Shown piece after piece: positions 1 through 6,751 of a stretch of 22,144 bases of DNA. The notes under the pieces were generated by a model, which saw only the letters and a program-made list of their open reading frames with translations, did not search any database and was not told where the DNA came from. Positions within the stretch are counted from its first letter, which is position 1. Each line of letters starts with the position of its first letter. The translations under genes and the position numbers were made by a program. This stretch comes from Lachnospiraceae bacterium (GTDB lineage Bacteria > Bacillota > Clostridia > Lachnospirales > Lachnospiraceae), in assembly GCA_009774395.1 (NCBI GenBank), contig VSNQ01000080.1:1-22144 (forward strand), in the 5' to 3' direction.

Positions 1-1
1 C

Positions 2-103
2 ATTCACTTGTCAGTCAAAAAGATTATCCCACAGATTTTAGAATATGTAAAACCGGCAGGTTATTCATCGCTTACAATTGAACGCCTGTGTGCAATCGAG
101 TAG
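2..103 (+). CDS. C-terminal end of a plus-strand gene (partial, function uncertain)
   Basis: An open frame enters from the left edge and stops at a TAG at 101-103, giving 33 codons. It is followed by a strong hairpin terminator at 190-218, which supports it being a real gene end. The pattern KKIIPQILEYVKPAGYSSLT faintly resembles the last helix and strand of NodB-type polysaccharide deacetylases, but this is too short to assign. Another possibility is a gene of a conjugative element, because the sequence just downstream (72-187) resembles a second accessory patch in this window at 9430-9504. The rest of the gene lies outside the window. Confidence 0.45.
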   Translation: MHLSVKKIIPQILEYVKPAGYSSLTIERLCAIE

Positions 104-155
104 GGAAGTTTACTTCAACGACTCGCCTGCCGCCAATGCACCACTTTAGTGGCAT
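72..155 (-). CDS. Possible 27-residue small ORF, antisense to the gene end
   Basis: On the minus strand an ATG at 155 is preceded by AGAGGAAAT, a usable ribosome site, and opens a 27-codon frame ending at TAA 72-74. The product is basic, with Arg-Arg-Val-Val-Glu-Val near its middle. A diverged copy of the same leader (TGCAGAGGAA, then TATGCC) occurs at 9468-9504, where the frame stops after two codons. I do not recognise a function. It may be a translated leader or simply part of a recurrent mobile-element motif. Confidence 0.2.
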   Translation of the reverse strand: MPLKWCIGGRRVVEVNFPTRLHTGVQL

Positions 156-182
156 ATTTCCTCTGCATCGGCGTGTGCATAA

Positions 183-228
183 AAAAACAGCGGCATACCC
201 ACTGTTTTAGTATGCCGCCAACTTTTTT
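183..228. terminator. Bidirectional rho-independent terminator
   Basis: A perfect 9-bp stem, GCGGCATAC (190-198) with GTATGCCGC (210-218), has an A-run on its left and a T-run on its right. It can therefore work in both directions, between the plus-strand gene end and the minus-strand remnant. Confidence 0.8.
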
Positions 229-230
229 AC

Positions 231-260
231 TTTTATTTTCTTCTATTTTATTTTCTTCTA
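231..260. repeat. 15-bp perfect tandem duplication
   Basis: The unit TTTTATTTTCTTCTA occurs twice head to tail at 231-245 and 246-260. The second copy contains the stop codon (CTA on this strand) of the solute-binding protein remnant. This looks like a replication-slippage duplication. Confidence 0.9.
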
Positions 261-476
261 TTTAAAGAATGCATCCAATCCGTTCTGGAACTCTTGTTTT
301 GCCTGCTCTTGAAGCTGTGCAGGTGTTACTTCACCAGCCAGCATATCAATTACATCAAAATTCTCCACTGTAATAGAAGTCCAAAGGTCAAAGTCGTTGT
401 TATACCAGTTTTTCCACTCCTCAAACACTTGATAGACAAACGCGGGATCTTCAATACCATACTGGCTTACAGAAAT
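258..476 (-). pseudogene. C-terminal remnant of an extracellular solute-binding protein
   Basis: A 72-codon frame on the minus strand lacks a start codon and begins directly after an in-frame TAA at 477-479. Its end, with VTPAQLQEQAKQEFQNGLDA then Phe-Phe-Lys-stop, is typical of the last helices of family-1 (sugar-type) ABC substrate-binding lipoproteins, which are normally above 400 residues. The N-terminal five-sixths, including signal peptide and lipobox, is absent. A short inverted repeat (482-515) lies right at the broken end, consistent with a deletion or insertion junction. No permease genes are nearby. The assignment rests on the C-terminal sequence pattern only. Confidence 0.65.
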
Positions 477-481
477 TTAAC

Positions 482-540
482 TTTTTTCCATTTACTTGCG
501 GATATATGGAAAAAACCTTATAATAGGATAAAATTTTATC
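482..540. repeat. AT-rich inverted repeats after the S41 gene, possible weak terminator
   Basis: A perfect 10-bp arm pair, TTTTTTCCAT (482-491) and ATGGAAAAAA (506-515), is followed by the 14-bp palindrome GATAAAATTTTATC (527-540). They lie between the end of the S41 protease gene and the broken solute-binding gene. The arms have little GC, so this is only a weak terminator candidate. It may instead mark a recombination junction. Confidence 0.4.
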
Positions 541-583
541 ACAATAGCCCCTATATTATTTTCATGAAAGTCTTAATAATTTG

Positions 584-1885
584 TTACTTTATCATTCCCA
601 GCAGCTCTTCTTTTGCTGCTTCCACCTGATTATCTATGCCTTTTTGATACTGGTCAGCGTCAAACTCCACGGTGATATCCGGCTCAACGCCAATCTTATG
701 GATATTATTGCCATTTGGCGTAAAATACGTGCTGACTGTTAATTTAATCGCCGTATTATCCGACAAATTAATCACTTTCTGCACAATACCCTTGCCATAA
801 GTAGTCGTGCCCATAATCTTACCAATCCCATAATCTTTCACTGCGCCTGCCAGAATTTCCGACGCACTAGCACTGTATCCGTTTGTCAGTACCACCAACG
901 GCACTTGGATTTGATTTTTGCCATCGCAGGAATATTCGTCACGTTCACCATATTTATCTTCTGTATACACAATTAATCCTTTCGGCAGAATCATACGCGC
1001 TATATCACAGACTGTCGATAAATTACCTCCGGGATTGCTTCTTAAATCTATAATCAGCCCCCTCATGCCCTCTTCTTTTGCCTGTTTATAAGCATCTTCA
1101 AACTGCTTCGTTGTCACCAAATCGAACTCTGTAATCTGTATATACGCAATGCCGTTTTCATGCATTTCATACTCTACCGTCGGGCTTTCAATCTTCCTGC
1201 GCTCCACCTCAATATCCAATGGATCCGAAACGCCCTCCCTTATTACAGTAATAGTAACATAAGAGCCTTCTTCTCCTTTAATTTTGCTGACAACATACGT
1301 GCTGTCTTTCCCTTGCATACTCTCACCGTTAATCGCATAAATGTAATCACCTTGCATTAAATTGCTTTCCTCAGCAGGGGTATTTTTAATAATTTTGCTA
1401 ATCTGCACATATCCCGTTTCCTTGTCTTGACTGATATATGCGCCAATACCATAGTAAATTCCCTCTGTCTGCTCCTGCAGAGCAATTAATTCTTCCGTTG
1501 TATAGTATACGCTGTAGGGATCATCCAGCGCCGCCAAAAGTCCCTTGTACACACCATTTTGCAGTGTCTGATCCTCTACATCCTGCCAGAAATATTTATC
1601 AATTGCCTCCTCCAGCACGCCAAGTTTATCCACAACCAGAGCATCCGTTACGTTTTCGCCAACAGTTTCCTCCCTAGATTGACCATTTTTTGCGAATTTC
1701 AACTGCTGAAATATCTGCACTGCACTCATTGTAAAAAATGTTATTCCCATTGAGAGAAGCAGCCCTGCTACCAGTCCTTGAAAAAAAGATTTTTTCTTCT
1801 CGCTTTGAATTTCCTCCTGAACTCTCATAAATTCACGAACCTCATCCAAAGCCTTATTTTGGTTATCTTCATTTTGATTCTGCAT
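584..1885 (-). CDS. ctpA: S41-family C-terminal processing peptidase (CtpA-like), membrane anchored
   Basis: This 433-residue protein is a serine protease of the S41 (Ctp/Tsp) family acting outside the cell. A charged N-terminus (1-32) precedes one membrane anchor at about 33-58. A PDZ domain follows at about 145-230, then the S41 core at about 235-410. The Ser-Lys dyad is visible: Ser340 in NGYSASASEIL and Lys365 in TTYGKGIVQ, 25 residues apart as in characterised Ctp enzymes. The oxyanion-side motif LRSNPGGN is at 281-288. Length is normal for the family. The gene is last in the ftsE-ftsX-M23 cluster, 18 bp after the M23 gene, so co-transcription is likely. Its ribosome site, AGGAAGG, lies about 13 nt before the ATG. 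By analogy with other clostridia it may tune envelope hydrolases, but the substrate is not shown by the sequence. Confidence 0.92.
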   Translation of the reverse strand: MQNQNEDNQNKALDEVREFMRVQEEIQSEKKKSFFQGLVAGLLLSMGITFFTMSAVQIFQQLKFAKNGQSREETVGENVTDALVVDKLGVLEEAIDKYFWQDVEDQTLQNGVYKGLLAALDDPYSVYYTTEELIALQEQTEGIYYGIGAYISQDKETGYVQISKIIKNTPAEESNLMQGDYIYAINGESMQGKDSTYVVSKIKGEEGSYVTITVIREGVSDPLDIEVERRKIESPTVEYEMHENGIAYIQITEFDLVTTKQFEDAYKQAKEEGMRGLIIDLRSNPGGNLSTVCDIARMILPKGLIVYTEDKYGERDEYSCDGKNQIQVPLVVLTNGYSASASEILAGAVKDYGIGKIMGTTTYGKGIVQKVINLSDNTAIKLTVSTYFTPNGNNIHKIGVEPDITVEFDADQYQKGIDNQVEAAKEELLGMIK

Positions 1886-1903
1886 TTACAAAATTATTCC
1901 TTC

Positions 1904-3136
1904 CTATAAATAATTCCGCGGATTTACATAATTTCCGTTTAAGCGCACGCCGAAATGAAGATGATTTCCCGTCGATCTCCCCGTCGTTCCTACCGCCGCT
2001 ATCTTCTGCCCTTTTACAACGTCCTGTCCGCTTGACACATACAGTTTGGAAGCGTGCATATAAATAGTAAAAAGATTGTCGCCATGATCAATCATAATAT
2101 AATTGCCCATAGAAGAACTATATGCAGCAGCTACCACTGTACCATTATAAGCAGCAAGAATCGGCGATCCGCCCGGCGCCGCCATATCCAGCCCGTTATG
2201 GAAGCGCTGCCCCCCCAATATAGGGTGCGGACGCATTCCATACTCGTCAGAAATCCTTGTATAAGACGGCGCAGGCCATGCAAAGACACCGCCATCATAT
2301 TTCTTCTTTGCAGCATTCGCCTTTTCCAGCGCTTCCTCCTGGGCTTTTACTGCTGCCTCAAGCGCCTTGATTTCATTGTCACGGGCGGCAATTTCTGCTT
2401 CATACTCGCGGACAACGTTCTCCCTATTTTGAATATCCGCTTCATATGCCTTGATTTCCGCTTCTTTTTCCGCTATCAGCGCCTCCAAGGATGCCTGTTC
2501 CTGCTCAACGCTTTTCTTGGCTTCTCCTAGAAGCTCCTGCTCTGACTCCAACTGTGCCTTGCATGTTTCCACATACTGGCGCGTTGTCTGAAATTTTTCA
2601 AACACCCGTCTATCCGACGCCGCGAGCTTCTCCACATAATCCGCACGGTTAATCATATCTGATATCGACTTTGACTTTAATATCGCATCCAGATAAAATA
2701 AATTTCCCCGCTCATACATATTTTTAATACGCAGCTTCATCGCTTCATACTGCGCTTCCTCAGCCGCAAGCGCCTGTTCCAATTCCGCCGCAGTCTGTGT
2801 AATTTCAATCTCCTTCTGCGCAATCATCTCCGTAAGTTCTGCAATTTTTGCCTGTATTTCAGAGAGAGAACTATCCAATTGACTGACATACGATGCCAGT
2901 TCCCGTTTTGACTGCTCTAGTCCGGCGATAACCTCTTTAATATCCGTTAAACCGGATTGAAGATCTTTTTTTTGATTCTGCGTTTGTTTGATTTCTTGCT
3001 GCTTCGATTCTATCGTTTTCTTAATATCCGATATCTCGTCCGCCCTGCCCACCAAAGGATCTGATAATAGCATAATTACAGCAAGTACCGCGGCGATCCA
3101 TCGATAGGATTTCCTTTTTTTGTGTATATTGTGCAT
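1904..3136 (-). CDS. Secreted coiled-coil M23 peptidoglycan endopeptidase (EnvC/NlpD-type partner of FtsEX)
   Basis: The product is about 410 residues: a signal peptide (1-32, KKRK then a hydrophobic core), a long Glu/Lys/Ala/Gln-rich coiled coil (about 35-280), and a C-terminal LytM/M23 domain (about 285-405). All zinc-site residues are present: H313 and D317 in FHNGLD, H361 in YMHAS, and H392/H394 in GNHLHFG. It should therefore be an active endopeptidase, unlike the degenerate E. coli EnvC. I chose the ATG at 3136 because GGCAGGATTT sits directly before it and the product then starts with a clean signal peptide. The GTG at 3169, which overlaps the end of ftsX, lacks this. Coiled-coil hydrolases encoded directly after ftsX are the known effectors gated by FtsEX (EnvC, PcsB, CwlO, RipC types). 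Confidence 0.92.
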   Translation of the reverse strand: MHNIHKKRKSYRWIAAVLAVIMLLSDPLVGRADEISDIKKTIESKQQEIKQTQNQKKDLQSGLTDIKEVIAGLEQSKRELASYVSQLDSSLSEIQAKIAELTEMIAQKEIEITQTAAELEQALAAEEAQYEAMKLRIKNMYERGNLFYLDAILKSKSISDMINRADYVEKLAASDRRVFEKFQTTRQYVETCKAQLESEQELLGEAKKSVEQEQASLEALIAEKEAEIKAYEADIQNRENVVREYEAEIAARDNEIKALEAAVKAQEEALEKANAAKKKYDGGVFAWPAPSYTRISDEYGMRPHPILGGQRFHNGLDMAAPGGSPILAAYNGTVVAAAYSSSMGNYIMIDHGDNLFTIYMHASKLYVSSGQDVVKGQKIAAVGTTGRSTGNHLHFGVRLNGNYVNPRNYL

Positions 3137-3161
3137 AAATCCTGCCTTTCCAATACCACTG

Positions 3162-4055
3162 TTAAACACTTAAATGTTTCCGAACCGTTGTAAAACTGCC
3201 AATAAAACCAATTCCCACACCAATTCCAATACAAATTGGTGTCAATATCTTGAAAATCTCCTCAACGGGAATAAACTGGATCAGCAGCGACAAAAACGGA
3301 AAACTTCCAGCAACAAATATTATTGCTTCATTATAAATAAAATAAATTGCAATAAGCGGAATAAATGATCCTATCAATCCAATTAACATGCCCTCAATAA
3401 CAAACGGCGCACGCGCAAAGAAATCCGTCGCCCCGATATACTTCATAATCTGAATTTCTTCCTTGCGCACCTGGATACCGATTGTCACAGTATTGCTAAT
3501 TAAAAAGATAGATACAAAAAACAGAATTACTACAATTCCCACGGAAACGAAACTAATTATTGCATTGACTCCTGTCAGTGTTTTTGCTGTCAGCGCCGAC
3601 TGATTCACATGGTCAACACCTTCTATTGTTTCCAGATATGCCACAAGCGTCGGTTGCATTGACACATCTTTCATATAAATATTAAAATGATCACAATCCT
3701 CAAGAGGATTCTCTGTAAAAAGGCTGGTATCCCACTCATGTTCACTGGCAAACTGCTGCCATGTATCCTCTGCGGAAACAAACTCGACTTCTTTTACCTC
3801 ATCGCGTCTTGAAATCGCCATACGGATTTCATTAATTCTGTCATCCGACAGCCCCAATTCCAGCATTGCCGACACCGTCATCTTCTGTTCAGCATTTTTC
3901 ACAATATGCTCAAAATTCGTTAAAATCGAATACAACAGACCAAATAAAAACAAACAAGCAGAAATCGTTGCAACCGAAGCCAATGTAAACCATTTATTGC
4001 GAAAAATATTTTTAAAGCCCTGCCATAAGCAGTAAAATAATGTATTAATCCTCAT
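3162..4055 (-). CDS. ftsX: Cell division protein FtsX (permease-like subunit)
   Basis: This 297-residue protein has a cytoplasmic N-terminus, TM1 at about 25-47, an extracellular domain at about 48-163, TM2 at about 164-191, the conserved cytoplasmic loop VRKEEIQIMKYIGAT, TM3 at about 222-242 and TM4 at about 270-291. This is the FtsX layout, with the large extracellular domain that contacts the peptidoglycan hydrolase. The start at 4055 (MRINTLFYC) is preferred over a GTG at 4082. It has AAGGGTGG 9 nt upstream, it matches the family N-terminus, and it gives the usual short overlap with ftsE (ATGAGGATTAA, 11 nt). FtsX does not transport a substrate; it passes ATP-driven conformational change from FtsE to the outside. 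Confidence 0.96.
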   Translation of the reverse strand: MRINTLFYCLWQGFKNIFRNKWFTLASVATISACLFLFGLLYSILTNFEHIVKNAEQKMTVSAMLELGLSDDRINEIRMAISRRDEVKEVEFVSAEDTWQQFASEHEWDTSLFTENPLEDCDHFNIYMKDVSMQPTLVAYLETIEGVDHVNQSALTAKTLTGVNAIISFVSVGIVVILFFVSIFLISNTVTIGIQVRKEEIQIMKYIGATDFFARAPFVIEGMLIGLIGSFIPLIAIYFIYNEAIIFVAGSFPFLSLLIQFIPVEEIFKILTPICIGIGVGIGFIGSFTTVRKHLSV

Positions 4056-4800
4056 CGATATAACCACCCTTTTCCTCGTCACTGACGATAACCCCTTTTT
4101 TCATTGTAATAACCCGCTTCTGCATTGCATTAACAATTTCACGATTATGCGTTACGACAAGAATGGTGGTTCCGTTGCTGTTAATTTTTTCCAACAGATT
4201 CATAATCTCCCATGAATTCTTGGGATCAAGATTTCCTGTCGGCTCATCTGCAAGTAATATCAGCGGCTTATTGACAAGTGCACGCGCAAGTGCCACTCGT
4301 TGCTGCTCGCCGCCGGAAAGCTGCTTAGGCCTTGCTTTATATTTCCCTGCAAGACCTACTGTGGAGAGCATAGACGGAACATTTTTGCGAATTTCTCGCC
4401 CCGGCATTTGAATAATGCGCTGCGCAAATGCCACATTCTCATAGACATTCCGATCTTTTAACAGCCTAAAATCCTGGAATACAACCCCCATATTTCTTCG
4501 AAATTTCGGTATTTGTCGGCGTCTAAGCCTTACAACATCTGTGCCATTCACCACAATTCTGCCGGATGTAGGCAAAAGTTCACGCAGCAAAAGTTTAATT
4601 AACGTTGATTTCCCTGAACCGCTATCTCCTACAATAAATACAAATTCTCCTTTATTTATATGCAGATTTACGTCATTTAATGCCGGAATGCCCTTACCGC
4701 CTGTATCGACCGTATAGGCTTTGCTTACGTGCTCTAACGAAATAATCGGAGCATTTGCGTTGACGCGTTTCTTAGCCGCTGTACTTCTCAATTGCTTCAC
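4045..4800 (-). CDS. ftsE: Cell division ATP-binding protein FtsE
   Basis: This is a 251-residue ABC ATPase with Walker A GDSGSGKST (58-66), Q-loop VFQDF (107-111), signature LSGGEQQR (161-168), Walker B ILLADEPTG (181-189, catalytic Glu186) and the switch His218 in VVTHN. It has an N-terminal extension of about 16 residues and a C-terminal tail compared with the standard FtsE of about 225-230. It pairs with the overlapping ftsX at the membrane. The frame opens at a GTG (4800) that lacks a good ribosome site. A TTG three codons in (4791) has AGAGGTG about 6 nt upstream and may be the true start. The gene lies directly downstream of a 133-bp MITE, which now forms part of its upstream region. 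Confidence 0.96.
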   Translation of the reverse strand: MKQLRSTAAKKRVNANAPIISLEHVSKAYTVDTGGKGIPALNDVNLHINKGEFVFIVGDSGSGKSTLIKLLLRELLPTSGRIVVNGTDVVRLRRRQIPKFRRNMGVVFQDFRLLKDRNVYENVAFAQRIIQMPGREIRKNVPSMLSTVGLAGKYKARPKQLSGGEQQRVALARALVNKPLILLADEPTGNLDPKNSWEIMNLLEKINSNGTTILVVTHNREIVNAMQKRVITMKKGVIVSDEEKGGYIDED

Positions 4801-4861
4801 CTCTATTATTCTACTCTATATTCTAAATACATACTTGTTTCCTGTTCCAAAATCCTATTAT

Positions 4862-4994
4862 GTTACTATTCACAGCTTCCAGCTGCTCATAGTAACAGCA
4901 TTTGCGCATTCCAAACTGCCTGTAGCAAGGCGCAAATGCTTGCATAATCTACTGTACTGGGTCATAAATGCGCATTTCGACTGTGAATAGTAAC
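4862..4994. mobile_element. 133-bp MITE with 14-bp terminal inverted repeats and 8-bp target duplication
   Basis: Perfect 14-bp terminal inverted repeats, GTTACTATTCACAG (4862-4875) and CTGTGAATAGTAAC (4981-4994), are flanked exactly by the direct repeat CCTATTAT at 4854-4861 and 4995-5002. Inside are a second ATAGTAAC (4889-4896) that can pair with the left end, an 11-bp stem AGCATTTGCGC (4897-4907)/GCGCAAATGCT (4930-4940), and the palindrome AAATGCGCATTT (4966-4977). There is no room for a transposase. This is the signature of a recently inserted non-autonomous element. It lies 12 bp after the cdaR-like stop codon, between that gene and ftsE, and its folded RNA may affect read-through. Confidence 0.88.
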
Positions 4995-5006
4995 CCTATT
5001 ATACCA

Positions 5007-6095
5007 TTAATAGTCAAAAGATTCCATATATTTCATATAACGTACTACCATTAATGCAATTTTAAATGTAATTGCATCCTCAAAGACCCTTAAATCTAAT
5101 CCTGTACTTTTCTGAAGCTTGTCAAGACGGTATACCAATGTATTTCTATGAATAAACAACTGTCTTGACGTTTCAGACACATTCAAAGAATTTTCAAAAA
5201 ACTTGTTAATCGTTGTTAATGTTTCCTCGTCAAAATCATCGGGACTTTTCCCACCAAATATCTCTTTAATAAACATTTTGCAAAGCGGAATAGGCAATTG
5301 ATAAATTAAACGCCCGATCCCTAACTCACTGTATGCGATAATATCTCTTTCTGCAAAAAAAATCTTGCCAACATCCAACGCCATTTTCGCCTCTTTATAA
5401 GAGCGGCTAACCTCCTTAATTTCCTTAACATTCGTCCCGTAAGAAATATGTACTTCTTTAATGCCTTCTTTAATCAGGCTGTCCTCAATCGCTTTCGCAT
5501 ACTTATCAATATCGCGGTTTGTTTCGCTGTCTGCCACTTCCTTTACCACGATTACATTATTCTCATCAACCGCAGTCACAAAATCTCTGCCGTTCTGCCC
5601 AAAAGCTTCACGTACTTTCTCTAAAATATTGGCATCCTTACCGTTGGGTGACTCGACAATTAAAACAGCGCGTTTCACATCCGTTTGGATATGCAGTTTC
5701 TTGGAACGGCTGTAGATATCCACAAGCAGAAGATTATCCAATAGCAGATTTTTGATAAAGTTATCCTTATCAAAACGCTCCTTATACGCCACCATTAAAT
5801 TCTGTAATTGGAAAGCTGCCATTTTACCTACCATATAGGCATTTTCTCCGGCGTCACTGGCTATTAGGATATACTCTAACTGCTGCTCGTCATAAATCTT
5901 AAAAAACTGGCAGCCCTGTATTTCTTGGCTATCTGCTGCCGACTTCACAAACGCAAGCGCAGAATCTTCAAAACTATTCCCCGCCGTCTTGGTAGAAGCA
6001 ATTAGTTTACCATCCGTGTCTGCTACAAAGAGCTCTACCCTTGCAATCGCTTTAATCCCTTCAATCGTATTCTGCATAATCTGATTTGAAATCAT
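5007..6095 (-). CDS. CdaR/PucR-family transcriptional regulator
   Basis: This 362-residue protein has three parts. An N-terminal sensor-like domain (about 1-100) resembles small-ligand domains of the CdaR type. A middle region (about 130-245) has the CdaR GGDEF-like fold pattern, with a glycine-rich YGTNVKEIKEVSRSYKEA stretch at 219-236. A C-terminal PucR-type helix-turn-helix (about 300-355) includes VSETSRQLFIHRNTLVYRLD. Such proteins bind DNA through the C-terminal domain and sense small carboxylates or other metabolites; the ligand cannot be read from the sequence. The start is well supported by AAGGAGGG 5 nt before the ATG. Its position before ftsEX suggests an ancestral link to the division operon, now interrupted by the MITE. 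Confidence 0.88.
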   Translation of the reverse strand: MISNQIMQNTIEGIKAIARVELFVADTDGKLIASTKTAGNSFEDSALAFVKSAADSQEIQGCQFFKIYDEQQLEYILIASDAGENAYMVGKMAAFQLQNLMVAYKERFDKDNFIKNLLLDNLLLVDIYSRSKKLHIQTDVKRAVLIVESPNGKDANILEKVREAFGQNGRDFVTAVDENNVIVVKEVADSETNRDIDKYAKAIEDSLIKEGIKEVHISYGTNVKEIKEVSRSYKEAKMALDVGKIFFAERDIIAYSELGIGRLIYQLPIPLCKMFIKEIFGGKSPDDFDEETLTTINKFFENSLNVSETSRQLFIHRNTLVYRLDKLQKSTGLDLRVFEDAITFKIALMVVRYMKYMESFDY

Positions 6096-6365
6096 ATGCC
6101 CTCCTTATCATTCCAGATATACCGTCCCTAACAACACCTGCAATCCTTCTTATACAATATCCACAAAAAAAATTTCACAATAATATGCCTTTTCCATGTA
6201 CGCTGTTTTTATTTTAATATATTTATACAAATAAATCTATACCTAAACCTAATTTTTTTATGCATTTTTTAATACTTTTTCAAAAATTAACGTTTTTTCC
6301 TTATTTTGCATCCCCTTTTTTATGCAAAATACATTTATGCAAGATATACAAAAATTTTTTTTGGC
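6096..6365. other. Divergent intergenic region between the CdaR-like gene and yjfB
   Basis: This AT-rich stretch separates two divergent genes. I see no open frame or RNA gene. The motif TTTATGCA recurs at about 6257, 6320 and 6334. The last two copies, TTTATGCAAAATA and TTTATGCAAGATA, lie almost in tandem and could be a regulator site; this is inference from repetition only. I could not pick a convincing promoter for the minus-strand gene. Confidence 0.4.
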
Positions 6366-6393
6366 TAAAAATTTTACTGTTTTATGCCGATAT
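6366..6393 (+). promoter_or_regulatory. Sigma-D (sigma-28, flagellar) promoter of the yjfB-like gene
   Basis: TAAA (6366-6369) and a perfect GCCGATAT (6386-6393) are separated by 16 nt, close to the TAAA-N15-GCCGATAT consensus of sigma-D. The start codon lies 28 nt downstream, after AAAGGGG. The -10 also overlaps TATAAT (6391-6396), but no sigma-A -35 lies at the right distance. The motif agrees with the motility annotation of the gene. Confidence 0.8.
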
Positions 6394-6421
6394 AATATAA
6401 GTAAAGAAAGGGGTGGTCTGC

Positions 6422-6613
6422 ATGGATATACCATCTTTATCAATGGGACTTGCGCAGAACAATGTTCTAAACAGCGTAGGAACTGCCATACTCTCACAAT
6501 CTCTGGATCAGGCAGCAAGCATTGGCAATGCCGTTACAGAAATGATTGATTCTGCGGCAATGGAGCGTTCTGTATGCCCTGAGATTGGCGGTAACATTGA
6601 CATTAGCATTTAA
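6422..6613 (+). CDS. yjfB: YjfB-family putative motility protein
   Basis: This is a 63-residue protein beginning MDIPSLSMGLAQNNVLNSVG, which fits the YjfB putative motility family (small, helical, conserved Met-Asp-Ile and Ser-Met-Gly start). I chose the ATG at 6422 over an in-frame GTG 9 nt earlier because AAAGGGG lies 9 nt upstream and family members start at this MDI. It stands alone on the plus strand between a sigma-D promoter and a strong terminator, a single-gene unit expected to be expressed with late flagellar genes. The molecular function is not known. The promoter implies the organism has a flagellar sigma factor. Confidence 0.85.
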   Translation: MDIPSLSMGLAQNNVLNSVGTAILSQSLDQAASIGNAVTEMIDSAAMERSVCPEIGGNIDISI

Positions 6614-6630
6614 TTTCTTGCAAATGCTAA

Positions 6631-6677
6631 CAGCCCTGACTGATTGGCTGCTTTAAATCGGTCAGGGCTGCTTTCTT
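6631..6677 (+). terminator. Rho-independent terminator of yjfB
   Basis: A 15-bp stem with one G-U pair, CAGCCCTGACTGATT (6631-6645) and AATCGGTCAGGGCTG (6656-6670), is followed by CTTTCTTTT. It lies 17 nt after the stop codon. Confidence 0.88.
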
Positions 6678-6751
6678 TTACATCACCAATGTTTCCTTTT
6701 ACCTGAGATATCTGTCAGGCATTCCATCATCAATGCTGTACTGTCATGTAT

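Noticed and set aside
294..629. 111-codon plus-strand open frame overlapping the end of the S41 gene
   Set aside because: It lies antisense to the solute-binding remnant and the protease end, lacks a ribosome site and has an odd composition for a protein.
4862..4994. CRISPR-like repeats in the cdaR-ftsE spacer
   Set aside because: The repeated words are inverted, not regularly spaced direct repeats, and the exact flanking duplication shows a MITE.
6258..6518. 86-codon minus-strand frame upstream of and across yjfB
   Set aside because: It overlaps the well-supported sigma-D promoter and yjfB in antisense, with low-complexity Lys/Phe-rich sequence.
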